A DNA stretch of 64,000 bases, from the NCBI RefSeq assembly GCF_014650955.1, contig NZ_BMVY01000024.1, positions 62,001 to 126,000 on the forward strand, read 5' to 3'. This document shows positions 61,686 to 64,000 of the stretch, piece after piece (position 1 is the first letter of the stretch; each line of letters opens with the position of its first letter). Source of the stretch: Streptomyces tauricus. Its GTDB lineage: Bacteria > Actinomycetota > Actinomycetes > Streptomycetales > Streptomycetaceae. The position numbers and the translations under genes were made by a program. Under the pieces are notes generated by a model that saw nothing but the letters and a program-made list of their open reading frames with translations, did not search any database and had not been told where the DNA came from.

Positions 61686-61898
61686 TCACCTGTTGACGTG
61701 GGCCCAGAACTCGTCGAACGAGAGCAGCTTGTCGCCGTTGAGGTCCTGGGCGCCGATGACGGCCTCGGCCACCGAGTCGGTGACGTTCCAGTCCCCGCCC
61801 TGGGCCAGGGCCTTCTTGAACTCGGCGGCGGTGATGTAGCCGTCCCCGTCCACGTCGATGCGCTCGAACGCCTTGCGTGCTTCCTCGATGTCCGCCAC
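61686..61898 (-). CDS. Two-EF-hand calcium-binding protein
   Basis: A 70-residue protein with two canonical EF-hand loops: DVDGDGYITAAE (ends with Glu at position 12) and DLNGDKLLSFDE. Both have the expected Asp/Asn oxygen donors, so it should bind two Ca2+. S. coelicolor has several such small Cab proteins linked to aerial growth; I am not sure which it matches. The GTG at 61898 (VADIEEARKAFE) has a purine-rich AAGGGGCGGG upstream; a longer frame begins nine codons earlier. Confidence 0.88.
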   Translation of the reverse strand: MADIEEARKAFERIDVDGDGYITAAEFKKALAQGGDWNVTDSVAEAVIGAQDLNGDKLLSFDEFWAHVNR

Positions 61899-62007
61899 CG
61901 GACCCGCCCCTTCGTGGTGCTTCACTGACGAGGTCAGATTAACGTTCCGCTCCTGGGCGCGACGCGGCGACCACCCGGGCGAACCCCTCGGTGGGCGCGG
62001 GGGCCGG

Positions 62008-62613
62008 TCAGTGCCAGGGCTCGTAGTGCGGGTTGCTCTCGCAGTCGCTCATGATCTCGGTCTTGGTCTTCTTGTCGACGGGGCAGACGCCGATGATGTA
62101 CTGCCGCGCGATACCGCCCGGGAAGGCGACCTCGACCTGGTCGGCCCACTTGTGGGTGTCGCCGATGGTCTTGTTGACGTCCACGCCGCCCGGGGCGTCG
62201 ATGTAGTAGTTGTAGCCGCTCTTCCACCACGTCTTGTAGAGGTCGTGGTCGTAGCTCGTGGAGACGTACGGGGAGGGCTGGTTGACCAGGACGTACTGCT
62301 CGATGTCGTACTGGCCGTTGACGACGTCCTTCGGCAGGAAGCCCTGTTCGAAGACGACCGACGGGCCGCGGCCGTCGCTGCGGTAGAGCGTGCCGCAGCC
62401 GGTGCGCCAGGCGGGGTCCGGGGTGATGCGGTCGACGTCCACGCGGTGGTCCGCGGCGGCGTGGACGGGGTCTGCGTACTGGGGGCAGGCGGGGGCAGCG
62501 GCCGCCGACTTCGTCGGGGGCTGGGTGGGGGGCGTGGCGGCGGAGGTGGTGAGGACTGCCGTCAGGGTGAAGGCGAGGGTGGCGGCGTATCGCTTCCAGC
62601 GGGGTGTGATCAT
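62008..62613 (-). CDS. Secreted DNA-targeting mono-ADP-ribosyltransferase, ScARP/Scabin type
   Basis: The 201-residue protein has a signal peptide (MITPRWKRYAATLAFTLTAVL, cut near residue 25). The mature part has the R-STS-QxE triad of ADP-ribosyltransferases: R78 (TLYRSD), S118-T119-S120 (SPYVSTSYDHD) and Q159-x-E161 (WADQVEVAFPGG). The spacing is that of Scabin from S. scabiei, and of ScARP (SCO5461) from S. coelicolor, which modify guanine bases in DNA and nucleosides. Four Cys (43, 73, 177, 191) can form two disulfides. No immunity or macrodomain gene is adjacent. Confidence 0.92.
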   Translation of the reverse strand: MITPRWKRYAATLAFTLTAVLTTSAATPPTQPPTKSAAAAPACPQYADPVHAAADHRVDVDRITPDPAWRTGCGTLYRSDGRGPSVVFEQGFLPKDVVNGQYDIEQYVLVNQPSPYVSTSYDHDLYKTWWKSGYNYYIDAPGGVDVNKTIGDTHKWADQVEVAFPGGIARQYIIGVCPVDKKTKTEIMSDCESNPHYEPWH

Positions 62614-62713
62614 GCGAGCACGATCTCGGCGCGGGGTGCTCCGCAAGCGGACCGTCACTCGTACGGCGGCGTGTCCGCGGGCGGGGTTGCCGTGGGGTTT
62701 TCCTCGGAAAGCC

Positions 62714-63217
62714 CTAGCGGTCCGCCACCCGCATCTCGAACCATGTCGTCTTGCCCCGGGGCAGCAGGTCCACCCCCCAGCGGTCGGACAGTTTGTCCAC
62801 GAGGAACAGGCCCCGGCCGCTGACGTCCATGTCCTGGACCGGCATCAGACAGGGCAACCCCCGTGAGGGATCACGGACCTCGACCCGGATCCACCCCCGC
62901 CGGCGCCGCATCCGCAGCCCGAACACCCGCGCCCCGGTATGCCGCACCGCGTTGCCCACGAGTTCCGAGACCAGGAGCACCGCGTCCTCGGTCATCTTCG
63001 GGGAGAGCCCCCACTGGCGGAGCACCACGACCTGGGTGAGCCGGCGCGCCGTGGCCGCGGACTCCGGCCGGGACGGCAGCGGCACCTCGGCCTCGGTGGG
63101 GTTGCCGAAGAGTTCCAGTGCCTTCAGCGCGTGTTCGTCCTCGACAGCAGGCGACCAGCGCGCCGCGGTCGCACTCCCGTGCCGCCGCGGCTGTTCGATA
63201 CCCTCCAGCCCCGCCAT
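62714..63217 (-). CDS. HATPase_c-type ATP-binding protein (anti-sigma/serine kinase-like)
   Basis: A 167-residue protein with a GHKL ATPase fold: the N box is VLLVSELVGNAVRHTG, the G1 region VRDPSRGLP and the G2 part GRGLFLVDKLSDRWGVD. Such small proteins in Streptomyces act like RsbW/SpoIIAB serine kinases and bind anti-sigma antagonists or unknown partners. The ATG at 63217 (MAGLEGIEQ) is chosen over an upstream frame. It lies 101 bases upstream of the ScARP-type gene on the same strand. Confidence 0.88.
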   Translation of the reverse strand: MAGLEGIEQPRRHGSATAARWSPAVEDEHALKALELFGNPTEAEVPLPSRPESAATARRLTQVVVLRQWGLSPKMTEDAVLLVSELVGNAVRHTGARVFGLRMRRRRGWIRVEVRDPSRGLPCLMPVQDMDVSGRGLFLVDKLSDRWGVDLLPRGKTTWFEMRVADR

Positions 63218-63520
63218 GCCCCCATCATGACCCCCGAAGGGGCTTCTCCGGGGGTGTTCCGGAGGAATACGCCCCCCGGAACCCATTGTTCCGCATCATC
63301 CGATCGACATATGCCGTAGGCATCACAGTGGCCCATACACCCCATCTGACCTGCGCGGACAGGGCCGTTGGGGGCAATCGCCCGAGGCGAGGGGCGAGGA
63401 CAGCTGAGCCTGCCTCGAAGGGTCGGCCAAACCGCTCCTTCGAGGGAATCTCCACGCGCACGGGTGAGACATCGCGTCAACAGCAAGTGGACCGGGGGCA
63501 GTAATCCAACAGCCGCCGCG
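63218..63520. other. 303-base gap between the enoyl-CoA hydratase and HATPase genes
   Basis: No gene is visible. Near the HATPase start are short self-complementary stretches. At 63413-63445, CCTCGAAGG and its complement form a 9-bp stem with a 15-base loop, a possible terminator for the hydratase, 76 bases beyond its stop. The rest should hold the HATPase promoter. Confidence 0.5.
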
Positions 63521-64000
63521 TCAGCGGAACTTCGCCTTGCCCGGCCCCTCCTCGACGAAGCTCCGCATCCCCGCCTCCCGGTCCTCCGTCGCGAACAGGC
63601 CCGCGAACCACGTGCGTTCGACCGCGAGCCCGGTCTCGATGTCCGTCTCCAGACCGACGTCGACGGACTCCTTGGCCGCGCGCAGCGCGAGCGCGGGACC
63701 CTGCGCGAGTTTCGCGGCCCACGCGTGCGCCTCGGTGTACACGTCGGCGGCCGGGACGACCCGGTCGACCAGGCCGAGCGTCAGGGCTTCGTCGGCCTTG
63801 ACCATGCGGCCGGTGAAGATGAGGTCCTTCGCGCGGGAGGGGCCGATCAGCCGGGACAGGCGCTGCGTGCCGCCGGCGCCCGGGATCAGACCGAGGAGGA
63901 TCTCCGGCTGGCCCAGCTTGGCGTTGTCCGCGGCGATCCTGAAGTCGGCGCACAGCGCCAGTTCGCAGCCGCCGCCCAGCGCGTAACCGGTGACCGCGGC
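63521..64000 (-). CDS. Enoyl-CoA hydratase/isomerase family protein, C-terminal part
   Basis: The frame is open to the window edge, giving 159 codons of the protein end. It has the crotonase-fold segments AAVTGYALGGGCELALCADFRIAA and the following KLGQPEILLGLIPGAGGTQRLSRLIG, with the Glu and Gly that act in the hydratase site. It should hydrate trans-2-enoyl-CoA in beta-oxidation. The 5' end lies outside the window. The final FVEEGPGKAKFR is usual. Confidence 0.93.
   Translation of the reverse strand, partial: AAVTGYALGGGCELALCADFRIAADNAKLGQPEILLGLIPGAGGTQRLSRLIGPSRAKDLIFTGRMVKADEALTLGLVDRVVPAADVYTEAHAWAAKLAQGPALALRAAKESVDVGLETDIETGLAVERTWFAGLFATEDREAGMRSFVEEGPGKAKFR

Overview
The window is chromosomal DNA from a Streptomyces species. 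G+C is very high, third codon positions are almost all G or C, GTG starts and GGAGG-type ribosome binding sites are common, and the families are typical of the genus. From memory, the gene order follows the conserved core block of S. coelicolor that runs from serA (about SCO5515) to an enoyl-CoA hydratase (about SCO5459). I see no insertion sequence, prophage, tRNA, rRNA or CRISPR array. The window opens inside an MFS transporter and closes inside an enoyl-CoA hydratase.

Layout. 0.6-6.4 kb: serA and ilvBNC; ilvB has a 13-codon leader peptide (MRTRILVLGKRVG) and an attenuator. 6.4-21 kb: a membrane PAS-GGDEF-EAL protein with a dead EAL domain, a 2-hydroxyacid dehydrogenase, an aldo/keto reductase, a sugar-dehydrogenase lipoprotein, a very large LuxR/AAA regulator coupled to a 64-codon gene, a GNAT acetyltransferase and an MMPL exporter. 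21.5-31 kb: gatC-gatA-(small membrane gene)-gatB, a second GGDEF-EAL protein (RmdB type) with intact phosphodiesterase residues, ligA and a MetE-like gene. 31-45 kb: mixed small genes including two SDRs, a LOG protein, AraC, TetR and WYL regulators, mnmA, a cysteine desulfurase, a Tat-exported amidase and a TRIC channel. 45-52 kb: a five-gene peptide ABC transporter operon. 52-60 kb: two SseB-like genes, a P-loop kinase-like gene, then a tandem glycine riboswitch and gcvT-gcvH-glyA-sdaA. 59.6-64 kb: a GH25 protein, a MOSC protein, an F420-dependent-type oxidoreductase, a two-EF-hand protein, a secreted ScARP/Scabin-type ADP-ribosyltransferase and a HATPase protein.

How the genes work together. 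Serine is made by SerA. It is interconverted with glycine by GlyA, glycine is cleaved by GcvT/GcvH (the P and L proteins are not here), and serine is removed by SdaA. The riboswitch ties this to glycine level, and the SseB-like neighbours hint at serine tolerance. IlvBNC consumes pyruvate and is controlled by translation of Ile/Leu/Val codons. Two cyclic-di-GMP enzymes of opposite predicted activity lie about 16 kb apart.

Most of the window is ordinary core genome. The features least explained by known genes are non-coding: a 13-bp inverted repeat that buries the ribosome binding site of the DUF1761 gene, a perfect 23-bp palindrome at 17.4 kb, two arrays of the same 34-35-bp intergenic repeat, operator-like palindromes beside the TetR gene and upstream of the MMPL gene, and strong hairpins inside the transporter operon.
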